A stretch of 29,207 bases of DNA from Bordetella parapertussis (GTDB taxonomy: Bacteria > Pseudomonadota > Gammaproteobacteria > Burkholderiales > SG8-41): NCBI GenBank assembly GCA_945870465.1, contig CAMBSS010000035.1, positions 1 through 29,207 on the forward strand, written 5' to 3'. Each line of letters begins with the position of its first letter. Position 1 is the first letter of the stretch. The notes under the pieces were generated by a model. That model worked only from the letters and a program-made list of their open reading frames with translations, was not told the origin of the DNA and searched no databases. A program made the translations under genes and the position numbers. Below are positions 1 through 7,042 of this stretch, one piece after another.

Positions 1-157
1 GCCCCGCTATGGCCTTGGCGGCTTGGGTTTTGGGACCTTTGCCTTGGCGCGTGAGGCACGCTACGGTAAAACCCCGGTGCGCGAGCTCGACCGCAATTGC
101 GGCGCCTATGCCGCGGCTGGCGCCTGTGACTGCAATCACTTTGGCCTTCGTTACCAT
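1..157 (-). CDS. SDR-family oxidoreductase, N-terminal fragment (cut by window edge)
   Basis: Read on the minus strand from an ATG at 157, the first 52 codons give MVTKAKVIAVTGASRGIGAA followed by a second strand and helix. The TGxxxGIG nucleotide-binding motif at residues 11-18 is diagnostic of classical short-chain dehydrogenases/reductases (NAD(P)(H)-dependent alcohol/ketone oxidoreductases). The catalytic Ser-Tyr-Lys part lies outside the window, so substrate and activity cannot be judged. It is the last visible gene of the minus-strand catabolic string and is separated from the enoyl-CoA hydratase gene by repeat element R1. In such a pathway it could act as a 3-hydroxyacyl-CoA dehydrogenase (inference). 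Confidence 0.8.
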   Translation of the reverse strand, partial: MVTKAKVIAVTGASRGIGAAIAVELAHRGFTVACLTRQGKGPKTQAAKAIAG

Positions 158-178
158 TCAACCCTCAAATCTTATAGT

Positions 179-296
179 CGCAGATAAATTATTTTCAATA
201 CCCCCTTGAGGGGTACGCAGATGAACGCAGATAGAATCAACGGCCAGAAACGTCTTGTTTGGGATTTTCATCAGCGTTTATCTGCGTTTATCCGCG
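179..296. repeat. Inverted triplet-unit repeat R1 (10-nt units) with nested mini-hairpin
   Basis: The left arm holds three 10-nt units of the form CGCAGATRRA, at 179-188, 216-225 and 226-235. The right arm at 267-296, read on the other strand, holds three matching units (CGCGGATAAA, CGCAGATAAA, CGCTGATGAA). If the 27-nt segment 189-215 is left out, the two 30-nt arms match at 25 positions. The spacer is 31 nt. The right arm ends 9 nt downstream of the stop codon of the enoyl-CoA hydratase gene, so the element would be in the mRNA between two co-oriented genes. Function unknown. Confidence 0.85.
189..215. repeat. Nested mini-hairpin inside R1
   Basis: This segment ends in the hairpin TACCCC-CTTGA-GGGGTA (199-215). 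It lies exactly between repeat units 1 and 2 of the R1 left arm. A copy differing at only a few positions occurs at 16683-16710, in the same place within R4, an element built from a different unit. Confidence 0.75.
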
Positions 297-305
297 GCTC
301 AATAT

Positions 306-1073
306 TTACTTGTCTTTAAAACTCGGCTTGCGCTTGTTGCTGAACGCATCCATGCCTTCCGCCGCATCGGCGGTCTGGAAAGCAAGCGTTGACAGGTCCG
401 CTTCGATGCGCAGGCCCTCGTTGATTGGATTATCCAATGCGCGCTTGATGGCTTCGCGCGCAAATCCGAGCACGGGCAGACTGTAACCCGAGAACTCGCG
501 CGCAAAAACTACGCCCTGCGCGACTGCTTCGCCATCTATCAGGCGATTCACCAGTCCGCTGCGGGCGGCTTCTTCCGCATCCACCGTGCGCCCAGTCATG
601 ATCATTTCCAGCGCGCGCGCTTCGCCAATGACTCGCGGCAGGCGTTGTGTGCCGCCATAGCCTGGAATCAGGCCCAGCTTGATTTCGGGCAGGCCCATCT
701 TCGCGTTTTTGGTCGCGATGCGGAAAGTGCAGGCGAGTGCCAGTTCGAGACCGCCGCCGAAAGCATAGCCGTTGATGATGGCCACTGACGGCATCGGCAG
801 CTTGTCGAGTTTGGCGAAAACCGCCTGCCCCATTTCGGCGCCCTGCTTTTGCGCGGTCAGCGGGCGGCCGATCAGTTCCTTGATGTCGGCTCCCGCGCAA
901 AACGCCTTGGCGCCGGCGCCGGTGATGAGCAGAGCGCGCGCGTCGCTGCCGGCGACCTCGTCGAAAGCACGACCGAGGTCCGCAATCAGCGCGAACGAAA
1001 GTGCGTTCAGCGCCTCGGGGCGGTTCAGTGTGATCAGCGCGAATTCTTCGACGCGAGTCAGTTCAATAGACAT
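306..1073 (-). CDS. Enoyl-CoA hydratase/isomerase family protein (crotonase)
   Basis: This 255-residue protein, usual length for a monofunctional crotonase, should hydrate trans-2-enoyl-CoA to 3-hydroxyacyl-CoA in the cytoplasm. The oxyanion-hole segments are visible (FCAGAD around 58-63; NGYAFGGG 101-108). Both glutamates used by true hydratases are present: Glu110 in GGGLELAL and Glu130 in GLPEI, followed by GLIPGYGGTQRLPR. This makes hydratase activity more likely than isomerase only. The ATG at 1073 starts the conserved MSIELTRVEEF. An upstream in-frame start at 1145 would add 24 unconserved residues encoded by repeat R2, so it was rejected. It follows the acyl-CoA ligase gene, fitting a CoA-linked oxidation pathway. 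Exact substrate unknown. Confidence 0.92.
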   Translation of the reverse strand: MSIELTRVEEFALITLNRPEALNALSFALIADLGRAFDEVAGSDARALLITGAGAKAFCAGADIKELIGRPLTAQKQGAEMGQAVFAKLDKLPMPSVAIINGYAFGGGLELALACTFRIATKNAKMGLPEIKLGLIPGYGGTQRLPRVIGEARALEMIMTGRTVDAEEAARSGLVNRLIDGEAVAQGVVFAREFSGYSLPVLGFAREAIKRALDNPINEGLRIEADLSTLAFQTADAAEGMDAFSNKRKPSFKDK

Positions 1074-1096
1074 ACCCTTAAGTTCCCGAAATTCCT

Positions 1097-1192
1097 GCAA
1101 CCGCAGATGAACGCCGATAAACGCCGATAATAACCGGAACATCACCGACCCGCCTTGCCAATCGGCGTGTATCTGCGTTCATCGGCGGTTGC
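1097..1192. repeat. Inverted triplet-unit repeat R2 (10-nt units, 32-bp arms)
   Basis: The arms 1097-1128 and 1161-1192 are 32 nt each and match at 29 of 32 positions when one is reverse-complemented. Each arm contains three tandem 10-nt units of the form CGC(A/C)GATRAA (left arm from 1102). The spacer is 32 nt. It lies between the acyl-CoA ligase stop (1252) and the enoyl-CoA hydratase start (1073). Transcribed, it would form a long stable stem in the operon mRNA. Same unit family as R1. There is no T-run, so it is not a standard terminator. Confidence 0.88.
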
Positions 1193-1251
1193 TTTTGAGT
1201 TTTAGGTTTCCGCATGATCCGGTTTTCCGTGGCTCCGTTTGCAGTAAAGCT

Positions 1252-2931
1252 TCATGCTTTGCGCTTTTCCGGACTTACCCAGCGCACCGACGCCGGCTTG
1301 AGTTTGCCGGCCTTGGCCATTTCTACCAGTTCGCGCTTCAATATCTTGCCGCTGGCGGTCTGCGGGAAGGCTTCCATGCAGATGAAATACTCCGGCATGT
1401 CGTATTTGGACAAACCATGCTCGCCAAGATGGTCGAGCATCTGCCCGGCGTCGGGCGCCGCGCCGTCGCGTGCAATGATCGCCCGGCACACGCGTTCGCC
1501 GAGACGCTCGTCGGCGATCGGGAACGCCGCGGCCTTGAGCACCGCGGGATGCTTGACTGTCAGGTTCTCGATATGCGCAGGATAAATATTGTGGCCGCCG
1601 CGGATGATGAGGTCCTTCTTGCGGCCGACGATCTGCAGATTGCCTTTGGCATCGAAGCGCCCGAGGTCGCCGGAGAGAAACCAGCCACCCGCGTTGAACG
1701 AGTTCTCGGTCGCCGACTGGTTGTTGAAATAACCGAGCATCAGCAGCCCGCCGCGCGTGCCGATCTCGCCCAGTTCGCCGGGTTTCGCCTCGATGTCGGG
1801 GTTTTCCTGGTCCCACAGGCGCGTCTCATAGCCGCCGCACGCGCGCCCGCAGGTCGCGGTGATCACCTCGACATCGTCGTCCGGGAGCGTGTACTGGTGC
1901 GAGCCGTTTTCCGTCATGCCGTAAATGTTCTGCGGCTTAATGCCCATGTCGAGAAATGACTTCGCCGTCTGCGGCGGAATGACGGACCCCGCCATGTAGA
2001 ACAGGTTCACGTTGCCGAGCTTCACCATGCCGCGCGATTTCATGTCGGCGAGGATGTCCATCGCATGCGTCGGCACGCCCATCACGTAAGTGGCGCCGGT
2101 CTCGACTATCCAGTCGAGCGGCTTTTTGCCGACCGGAAGATCGTTCACAACGACTTCAAAGCCGGCAACAAGGCTCTGCTCGATGGCAACGGTGCCGATG
2201 TGATGCGACAGCGGGCTGTGGCTGAACAGGATCGTTTTGTCATCGTGATGCCAGTCCTTGACCATCGCGCGGCCGTTCGCGAGCAGCGTGTTGTCCGAAT
2301 GCAGCACGCCTTTCGGCATGCCGGTCGTGCCGGAAGTGAAAGCAAGGTAAACAATCTTGTCCGGGTTGAGGTCGGGTTCGGGCAGAGCGCCGGGTTTGCT
2401 GCCAAGCGCGGGGAACTGTGCATATTCGTCCTGCGCCGACGACGCTCCCGCCGGAAGCATGCGGTATACGCGCTTCATCGCCGGCAGCGCCTTCGCCGCC
2501 GCGAACACATCCGCGCGGTCGGCATCCGAACCATATCCCGCCTGCGCGAACAGCACCGCCGTTTGTATGCGGTCGAGCAACTGGGTAATTTCGTTGACCG
2601 TGTAATTCTGGTGCAGCGACGGATTGCACACGTAGCCGTTGCGCGAGCAGGCGAGAAACACCACCGCCGCTTCGATGCGGTTGGGCAGCCACACGGACAC
2701 CCGCTGGCCGCGCTTCAAACCTGCCGCTTGCATTTCGGACGCGAGCGCATCGACCCACTGCGCCAATTGCGACCACGTGATGCGCCGCGTGCTATCGCGC
2801 AGCGCGTAAGCCTGCGGGCGAGTACGCGCGTGTCCGAGCAACAGCGAATAAAGCGTATCGCCGCGCCACACGCCGTTCGCGTAATACTCGCGGGCGGTCT
2901 GGGGATCGTGGAGGGTGAGTATGGTGCTCAT
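1252..2931 (-). CDS. AMP-forming acyl-CoA synthetase/ligase
   Basis: This 559-residue member of the ANL adenylating superfamily converts a carboxylic acid, ATP and CoA to acyl-CoA, AMP and PPi. Core motifs are all present: the phosphate-binding loop TSGTTGMPKG (199-208), A5 YGMTENG (337-343), A7 with the ribose-binding Asp in LSGDLGRF (419-426), the A8 hinge GRKKDLIIRGGHNIYPAHIE (436-455), and the A10 lysine in TASGK (Lys529). The enzyme therefore looks intact. The neighbouring BadI-like crotonase raises the possibility of an alicyclic acid such as cyclohexanecarboxylate as substrate, but that is inference; medium-chain or branched acids are equally possible. The start at 2931 gives the usual N-terminal length. 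Confidence 0.92.
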   Translation of the reverse strand: MSTILTLHDPQTAREYYANGVWRGDTLYSLLLGHARTRPQAYALRDSTRRITWSQLAQWVDALASEMQAAGLKRGQRVSVWLPNRIEAAVVFLACSRNGYVCNPSLHQNYTVNEITQLLDRIQTAVLFAQAGYGSDADRADVFAAAKALPAMKRVYRMLPAGASSAQDEYAQFPALGSKPGALPEPDLNPDKIVYLAFTSGTTGMPKGVLHSDNTLLANGRAMVKDWHHDDKTILFSHSPLSHHIGTVAIEQSLVAGFEVVVNDLPVGKKPLDWIVETGATYVMGVPTHAMDILADMKSRGMVKLGNVNLFYMAGSVIPPQTAKSFLDMGIKPQNIYGMTENGSHQYTLPDDDVEVITATCGRACGGYETRLWDQENPDIEAKPGELGEIGTRGGLLMLGYFNNQSATENSFNAGGWFLSGDLGRFDAKGNLQIVGRKKDLIIRGGHNIYPAHIENLTVKHPAVLKAAAFPIADERLGERVCRAIIARDGAAPDAGQMLDHLGEHGLSKYDMPEYFICMEAFPQTASGKILKRELVEMAKAGKLKPASVRWVSPEKRKA

Positions 2932-2940
2932 GAGCTTCGC

Positions 2941-3024
2941 GGAGAGGCGAGAGGCGAGAGGCGAGAGGCAGCCTCAGGCAGTAGTGCCAAATCGAATTTC
3001 ACACCTCTCCCCTCTCGCCTCTCG
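2941..3024. repeat. Inverted heptamer repeat R3
   Basis: The left arm at 2941-2968 is GGAGAGG followed by three CGAGAGG heptamers. The right arm at 3004-3024, read on the other strand, is CGAGAGG, CGAGAGG, GGAGAGG. The spacer is 34 nt. The right arm ends 2 nt from the stop codon of the BadI-like gene (3027-3029), and the left arm lies about 10 nt before the ligase start, so the element nearly fills the gap. It has the same layout as R1, R2, R4 and R5 with a shorter unit. Function unknown. Confidence 0.83.
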
Positions 3025-3026
3025 GC

Positions 3027-3806
3027 TCAATGTCCAAACTTGTCCGTGTCGGGCTTGCGCTTCTCGCGCATCGAAGCGCCCAACTCCTTGGATTCGTCGG
3101 TGTCGAGATAAAGCCGCAGCAAAAGGTCGTGCGAGATGCGGCCGAGACCGCCGACGCCGCCGTGACGCGCGGTAAATGCGGCCTTGATCGAGGCGATTGC
3201 AAACGCACCGCGCTCGGAAATGGCCAGCGCCATCGCGCGCGTCTCGTCCATCAGCTTGTCGTCGGGCACCACTTTGTTGATGAGCCCGATCTCCAGCGCT
3301 TCGCGCGCCGTCAGCTTGGGGTTGGCGAACCACATTTCCTTGGCCTTCTTCTTGCCGACCAGGTCTTCGAGGTACCAGGTGCCGTAACCGGCGTCGAAAC
3401 TGCCCATCATCGGGCCGACCTGGCGGAAGATCGCGGACTCCTTGGCGATCGTGATGTCGCACATTACCTGCAGTACCTGGCCGCCGCCGACCGCGAAGCC
3501 GTTGACCATCGCGATCACCGGCTTTTGCAGGCGGTCTATGCTTTCGTAGATTTCGAGCGTCGGCAGCATGCCGGCATAAAGCGTGCTGTCTTCCAGCCCG
3601 TCCTTGCGCCCGCCGATGCAGAAGAATTTTTCGCCAGCGCCGGTGATCACCAGCACGCGCGTGCGCGTCTCGCGGCGAATGTCGTTGATGCAATCGCGGA
3701 TTTCATGGCACATCTGCGCCGTGAACATATTGCCGTCGTCCGGGCGATTAAGCGTCAACCAGCCGATCGGCCCCTCTTCCTTGTACAAAATGGTTTCGAA
3801 TGCCAT
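3027..3806 (-). CDS. BadI/MenB-like crotonase (candidate 2-ketocyclohexanecarboxyl-CoA hydrolase)
   Basis: This crotonase-fold protein of 259 residues, counted from the ATG at 3806, resembles ring-cleaving 2-ketocyclohexanecarboxyl-CoA hydrolase (BadI) and the related ring-closing MenB more than a hydratase. Visible features: FFCIGG oxyanion segment, GFAVGGG, the QVGPMMGSFDAGYG block containing the Ser and Asp of the MenB/BadI GS(F/V)D signature, KKKAKEMWF, and a C-terminal YLDTDESKE...EKRKPD block typical of BadI. The two hydratase glutamates are absent. BadI opens a beta-keto cyclic acyl-CoA to a dicarboxylyl-CoA. A GTG at 3815 is also in frame, but GGTGG lies just before the ATG, favouring 3806. 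It sits directly before the ligase gene. Specific substrate unproven. Confidence 0.82.
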   Translation of the reverse strand: MAFETILYKEEGPIGWLTLNRPDDGNMFTAQMCHEIRDCINDIRRETRTRVLVITGAGEKFFCIGGRKDGLEDSTLYAGMLPTLEIYESIDRLQKPVIAMVNGFAVGGGQVLQVMCDITIAKESAIFRQVGPMMGSFDAGYGTWYLEDLVGKKKAKEMWFANPKLTAREALEIGLINKVVPDDKLMDETRAMALAISERGAFAIASIKAAFTARHGGVGGLGRISHDLLLRLYLDTDESKELGASMREKRKPDTDKFGH

Positions 3807-3916
3807 GGCTGCCACCGCTTTTCAGTAAGAATGGGATTTTGCGCGCGGCGGCATGCCGCACGCCCGACCAACTGCGTCATTTTAACTGATCTGAACGCAA
3901 AGCCCGCCGCGCGGAT

Positions 3917-4969
3917 TCAGCAGGGCAGGCCTTCGATATTTTTCGGATCCGGCTTTAAGTCGCCGGCGTCTATGCGCTTGACCATCGCCGTCAGTGCCGC
4001 ATGCGTGGGCGCCGGCACGCCGACCTCGACGCCTTTTGCAGCAACAAGGCCGTTGGTGAAATCGATTTCAGAGCGCCGGCCGCGCGCGACGTCGCGGCCG
4101 ACCGACGATTGCGAAGGCTCGAGCAGCGTGGCCATCCACGCCGTCAACCCGGTTTGGACTTTTTTGAGGGCCACGGCATCGCCGGTGCCCGCGCCATACC
4201 AATCGTCGGGGGCGATGCCAAGCACCGTACCCAGTTCGAACCCCTGCGCGCGGCCTACCGCAATGGATTCAGCGGCGAGCTTGACGCCCAGCTTGTGCGC
4301 GGTGCCGCGCTCGATGTAGACCGTGCGGTTGTCGAGCCCGGTCGCGCCCAGCAAGCCATGCGTAATGCTGTTGGCCGTCAACTTCGTCCAGCGCTCGCCC
4401 CACAGGTTTTGCGTGGGCTTGGCAGTATCGACAGCGTTCAGAATGGCCGCGAGTTCGGTGATGCGGCTGGTCAACCGCCCGTGGATTTCGCCGATGCGGA
4501 ACACCGTGTGGTGGTCGCCGCCGGGCTGCTGGTAGCGGCTGATGTGGCCGGGCTTGAAACAATTGACGCTGATCGTGGAGAGCGCGCAGCCGACGGTCTT
4601 GCCCCAGCCGGCGACGCTGGCTATGCGTTCCTCGTTAATGCCGTTCTGCATCGACACGATATAGCCCTGCGGCGAGAGGTACTGCTTGATCATCAGCGTC
4701 GCCCACTCGGTGTCGTACGACTTGGTGCAGATGATCGCGATGTCGACCGGCTTTTTCACGAAACTCTGCACTTCGTGCATGTGCATCGCCTTGACGCGCA
4801 CGACGTGGTCGCCCTGCGAGCCACCGAGGTGCATGCCGTCGCGCTTGATCGCTTCGATATGCTCCGGCCAGGCATCGACCAGCGCGATATCCTCGCCGGC
4901 ACGCGCCAGATGCGCGCCGACGTAACCGCCGACCGCGCCGGCGCCTATGAATACTATGTGCTTTCCCAT
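3917..4969 (-). CDS. Ketopantoate-reductase-like oxidoreductase K1 (PanE/ApbA family)
   Basis: This 350-residue NADP-dependent 2-oxo acid reductase-type protein is longer than the roughly 300 residues of E. coli PanE. It has the Rossmann loop GAGAVGGYVG (9-18), Lys83 in CTKSYDT, Asn109 in MQNG, the candidate catalytic Lys196 in ERWTKLTANS with Asn200, and Glu301 in RRSEID. All key residues of the family are in place. It is the closest to the operon end of three paralogues (K1, K2, K3) that share NLWGERW and GRRSEID blocks. Three copies within one catabolic operon argue against simple pantothenate synthesis; reduction of branched 2-oxo acids or oxidation of 2-hydroxy/hydroxymethyl acids is more likely (inference). 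It lies 31 bp downstream of B1. Confidence 0.87.
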   Translation of the reverse strand: MGKHIVFIGAGAVGGYVGAHLARAGEDIALVDAWPEHIEAIKRDGMHLGGSQGDHVVRVKAMHMHEVQSFVKKPVDIAIICTKSYDTEWATLMIKQYLSPQGYIVSMQNGINEERIASVAGWGKTVGCALSTISVNCFKPGHISRYQQPGGDHHTVFRIGEIHGRLTSRITELAAILNAVDTAKPTQNLWGERWTKLTANSITHGLLGATGLDNRTVYIERGTAHKLGVKLAAESIAVGRAQGFELGTVLGIAPDDWYGAGTGDAVALKKVQTGLTAWMATLLEPSQSSVGRDVARGRRSEIDFTNGLVAAKGVEVGVPAPTHAALTAMVKRIDAGDLKPDPKNIEGLPC

Positions 4970-5000
4970 GTTTTACAGTCCCCAAAAAAGTTGATGTCTG

Positions 5001-5981
5001 TCAGTCAGCGCGAATGCCGGCAGTTTTAACGACCTTGCCCCAGCGCTCGGCCTCGCTTTTAATATAGGCTGCGAATTCCGCCGGCGTATCGCCGCCGGGC
5101 TCCGCCCCGTCGCTTGCCAGCTTGGCAATCACCTCCGGCTGGCGCAGGACCGCAGCAATCTGCGAACTCAGCTTGTCGATGATTGTTTTTGGCGTGCCGG
5201 CCGGCGCCAGCAGTCCATACCACGACCGCACCTCGAAGCCGGGGTAGCCGCTTTCCGCGATAGTCGGCAGCTCCGGCGCGACGATGGCGCGCTTCGGACT
5301 GGTGACCGCCAGCGCCTTGAGCCGGCCGCTCTTTACATGCGGCATCGAAGACGCGAGCGACAGGAGCCCCACCTGGAGTTGGCCGCCGACGAGGTCGATC
5401 ACCGCAGGACCGGTGCCCTTGTACGGAATATGCAGCATGTCTACGCCGGCGACTATCTTGAACAGCTCACCGCCCAGATGCGCGGGACCGCCGGTGCCCG
5501 ACGAGCCGTAATTGAGCTTGAGCGACTTTTCTTTGGCGAGATTCACGAACTCGCGCACCGAGTTCGCGGGTAGCGAAGGATGGACCACCATCAGATGGGG
5601 CTGCGAACCAAGCAGCGTGATAGGCGCGAAATCCCTGCCGGGGTTGTATGCGACCTTGAATATGACCGGATTGACGGCGAGTATGGTGGCCGAGCCGACG
5701 AGCAGCGTGTAACCGTCCGGGTTCGCGCGCGCGACCAGCTCGGCGCCGATATTGCCGGCGCCGCCGGCGCGGTTGTCGACCACGACCGACTGCTTGATGG
5801 AGTCTGCCAGGCGCTGCGCCACCAGCCTCGAAACAATGTCGGTGCCGCCGCCGGGCGCGAAGGGCACGATCATGCGGACAGGGCGATCGGGATAATTCTG
5901 CGCGACAGCAGTGGAAAATCCGGCGGGCGCGAGCAACGCGGCGACTGCGATCGACCAGTATCTACGGATGGCCGTTTTCAT
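5001..5981 (-). CDS. Bug/TctC-type periplasmic solute-binding protein B1
   Basis: This 326-residue extracytoplasmic binding protein of the tripartite tricarboxylate transporter family has a signal peptide (MKTAIRRY, hydrophobic stretch, cleavage near AVAQ/NY at about 28). The first ligand loop is PFAPGGGTD (40-48) and the second HIPYKGTGPA (184-193), both typical of Bug proteins that grip carboxylates. The start ATG at 5981 overlaps the K2 stop as ATGA, suggesting translational coupling of an exported binding protein with a cytoplasmic reductase. Its nearest relative in the window is B9: both have LGSQPH, ESGYPG and EVRSWYGL. No TctA/TctB gene is nearby, so the transporter it serves is unknown. 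Confidence 0.93.
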   Translation of the reverse strand: MKTAIRRYWSIAVAALLAPAGFSTAVAQNYPDRPVRMIVPFAPGGGTDIVSRLVAQRLADSIKQSVVVDNRAGGAGNIGAELVARANPDGYTLLVGSATILAVNPVIFKVAYNPGRDFAPITLLGSQPHLMVVHPSLPANSVREFVNLAKEKSLKLNYGSSGTGGPAHLGGELFKIVAGVDMLHIPYKGTGPAVIDLVGGQLQVGLLSLASSMPHVKSGRLKALAVTSPKRAIVAPELPTIAESGYPGFEVRSWYGLLAPAGTPKTIIDKLSSQIAAVLRQPEVIAKLASDGAEPGGDTPAEFAAYIKSEAERWGKVVKTAGIRAD

Positions 5982-7042
5982 TGCTTGAAAAATACATCGA
6001 GGTTTTGCATGCCGCGCGTGAGTTCGCCGCGCTCGATGCGCTTGATCATTGCGGCGAGCGCGGCCTGTGTGGGCGCCCGGCGCCCCACCTGCTCGCCCAT
6101 CCTCGCGACGTATCCGCATGTGTAGTCGATTTCGGTGCGGCGCCCCTTGGCGAGGTCATGCCCGACCGAGCCCGTGTGCGGCACCTTGGAACGCTCCATC
6201 CATTTGCGCCAGCCCGCTTCGATTTCATTGAGCGCGGCCGTTTCGCCGTCGGCGGCGGCACACCACAGGCTCGCCGGCATGCGCAGGATCGGCTCGAGGT
6301 CATGTCCGAGCGCCTGCGCCACGCGAATGGCTTCGCCCGCGCACTTGATGGCAAGCAACCGTGTGGCCGTGTTCTGCATCAATTGATGATCGGTGATGCC
6401 GGCGGAACCGAGGATGCCGTGGTGCATCGAGTTGGTGACCAGCTTCGCCCAGCGTTCGCCCCACAGGTTGGCCGTCACCTTCGAGCTGTCGACGGCGGAG
6501 AGGATTTCCGCGACTGCCAGCGCGCGCGGCGTGACGCGCCCGTGCAATTCCCCGACACGAAAGACCGTATAGGCCTCGCCGCCGGGCGTACGGGCGCGCT
6601 CGATTGAGCCGGGCCCCGTGACGCTCACGCTGATCGTGCTGGCGATGCAGCCCATCGTGCAGTCTGCACCGACGATGCCCGCGATTTCATCTTCATTGAG
6701 GCTGTTTTGCACCGAGACGACGTAGCCGCCCGCCCGCAAGTAAGGTGCGATCATCTTGGTCGTCCACGCGGTGTCGTACGACTTGGTGCATACGAAAGCG
6801 ATGTCGATGGGATCTCTGACAAAAGCCTGCACCTGATGGAGATGCATGGCTTCGGCGGGAATGACGATGGAACCCAGCGGATCGGTGAGACGGATGCCGT
6901 GCGCCTTGATGTGCTCCACGTGCTCGGCCCACGAGTCCACCAACGCCACCCGGTAGCCGGCGCCCGCCAACTTGCCGCCGATGTAACCGCCCACCGCGCC
7001 GGCACCCAGCACCGCCAGACGCAAAGCCTTCAGATCAGACAT
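5978..7042 (-). CDS. Ketopantoate-reductase-like oxidoreductase K2 (PanE/ApbA family)
   Basis: This 354-residue paralogue of K1 and K3 has GAGAVGGYIG (13-22), Lys87 in CTKSYDT, Asn113 in VQNS, Lys200 in ERWAKLVTNS with Asn204, and Glu304 in RRTEID. The QNG motif is QNS here; the Asn itself is kept. It should act in the cytoplasm with NADP(H). Its start overlaps the K3 stop by 8 bp and its stop overlaps the B1 start by 4 bp (ATGA), so K3-K2-B1 are very likely translated from one mRNA. The substrate is unknown; conservation of all catalytic positions indicates a working reductase rather than a decayed duplicate. Confidence 0.87.
   Translation of the reverse strand: MSDLKALRLAVLGAGAVGGYIGGKLAGAGYRVALVDSWAEHVEHIKAHGIRLTDPLGSIVIPAEAMHLHQVQAFVRDPIDIAFVCTKSYDTAWTTKMIAPYLRAGGYVVSVQNSLNEDEIAGIVGADCTMGCIASTISVSVTGPGSIERARTPGGEAYTVFRVGELHGRVTPRALAVAEILSAVDSSKVTANLWGERWAKLVTNSMHHGILGSAGITDHQLMQNTATRLLAIKCAGEAIRVAQALGHDLEPILRMPASLWCAAADGETAALNEIEAGWRKWMERSKVPHTGSVGHDLAKGRRTEIDYTCGYVARMGEQVGRRAPTQAALAAMIKRIERGELTRGMQNLDVFFKQ

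Noticed and set aside
179..296. CRISPR-like array
   Set aside because: The units are only 7-10 nt, arranged head-to-tail without spacers and inverted between arms; no cas gene is present.
3820..3900. Terminator at the GCGGCATGCCGC palindrome between K1 and the BadI-like gene
   Set aside because: The palindrome is perfect but short, lies in a GC-rich tract and is not followed by a T-run on the minus strand.
3030..4319. A 429-codon plus-strand open frame opposite the BadI-like gene and K1
   Set aside because: It spans two genes and the gap between them antisense, with no recognisable domain.
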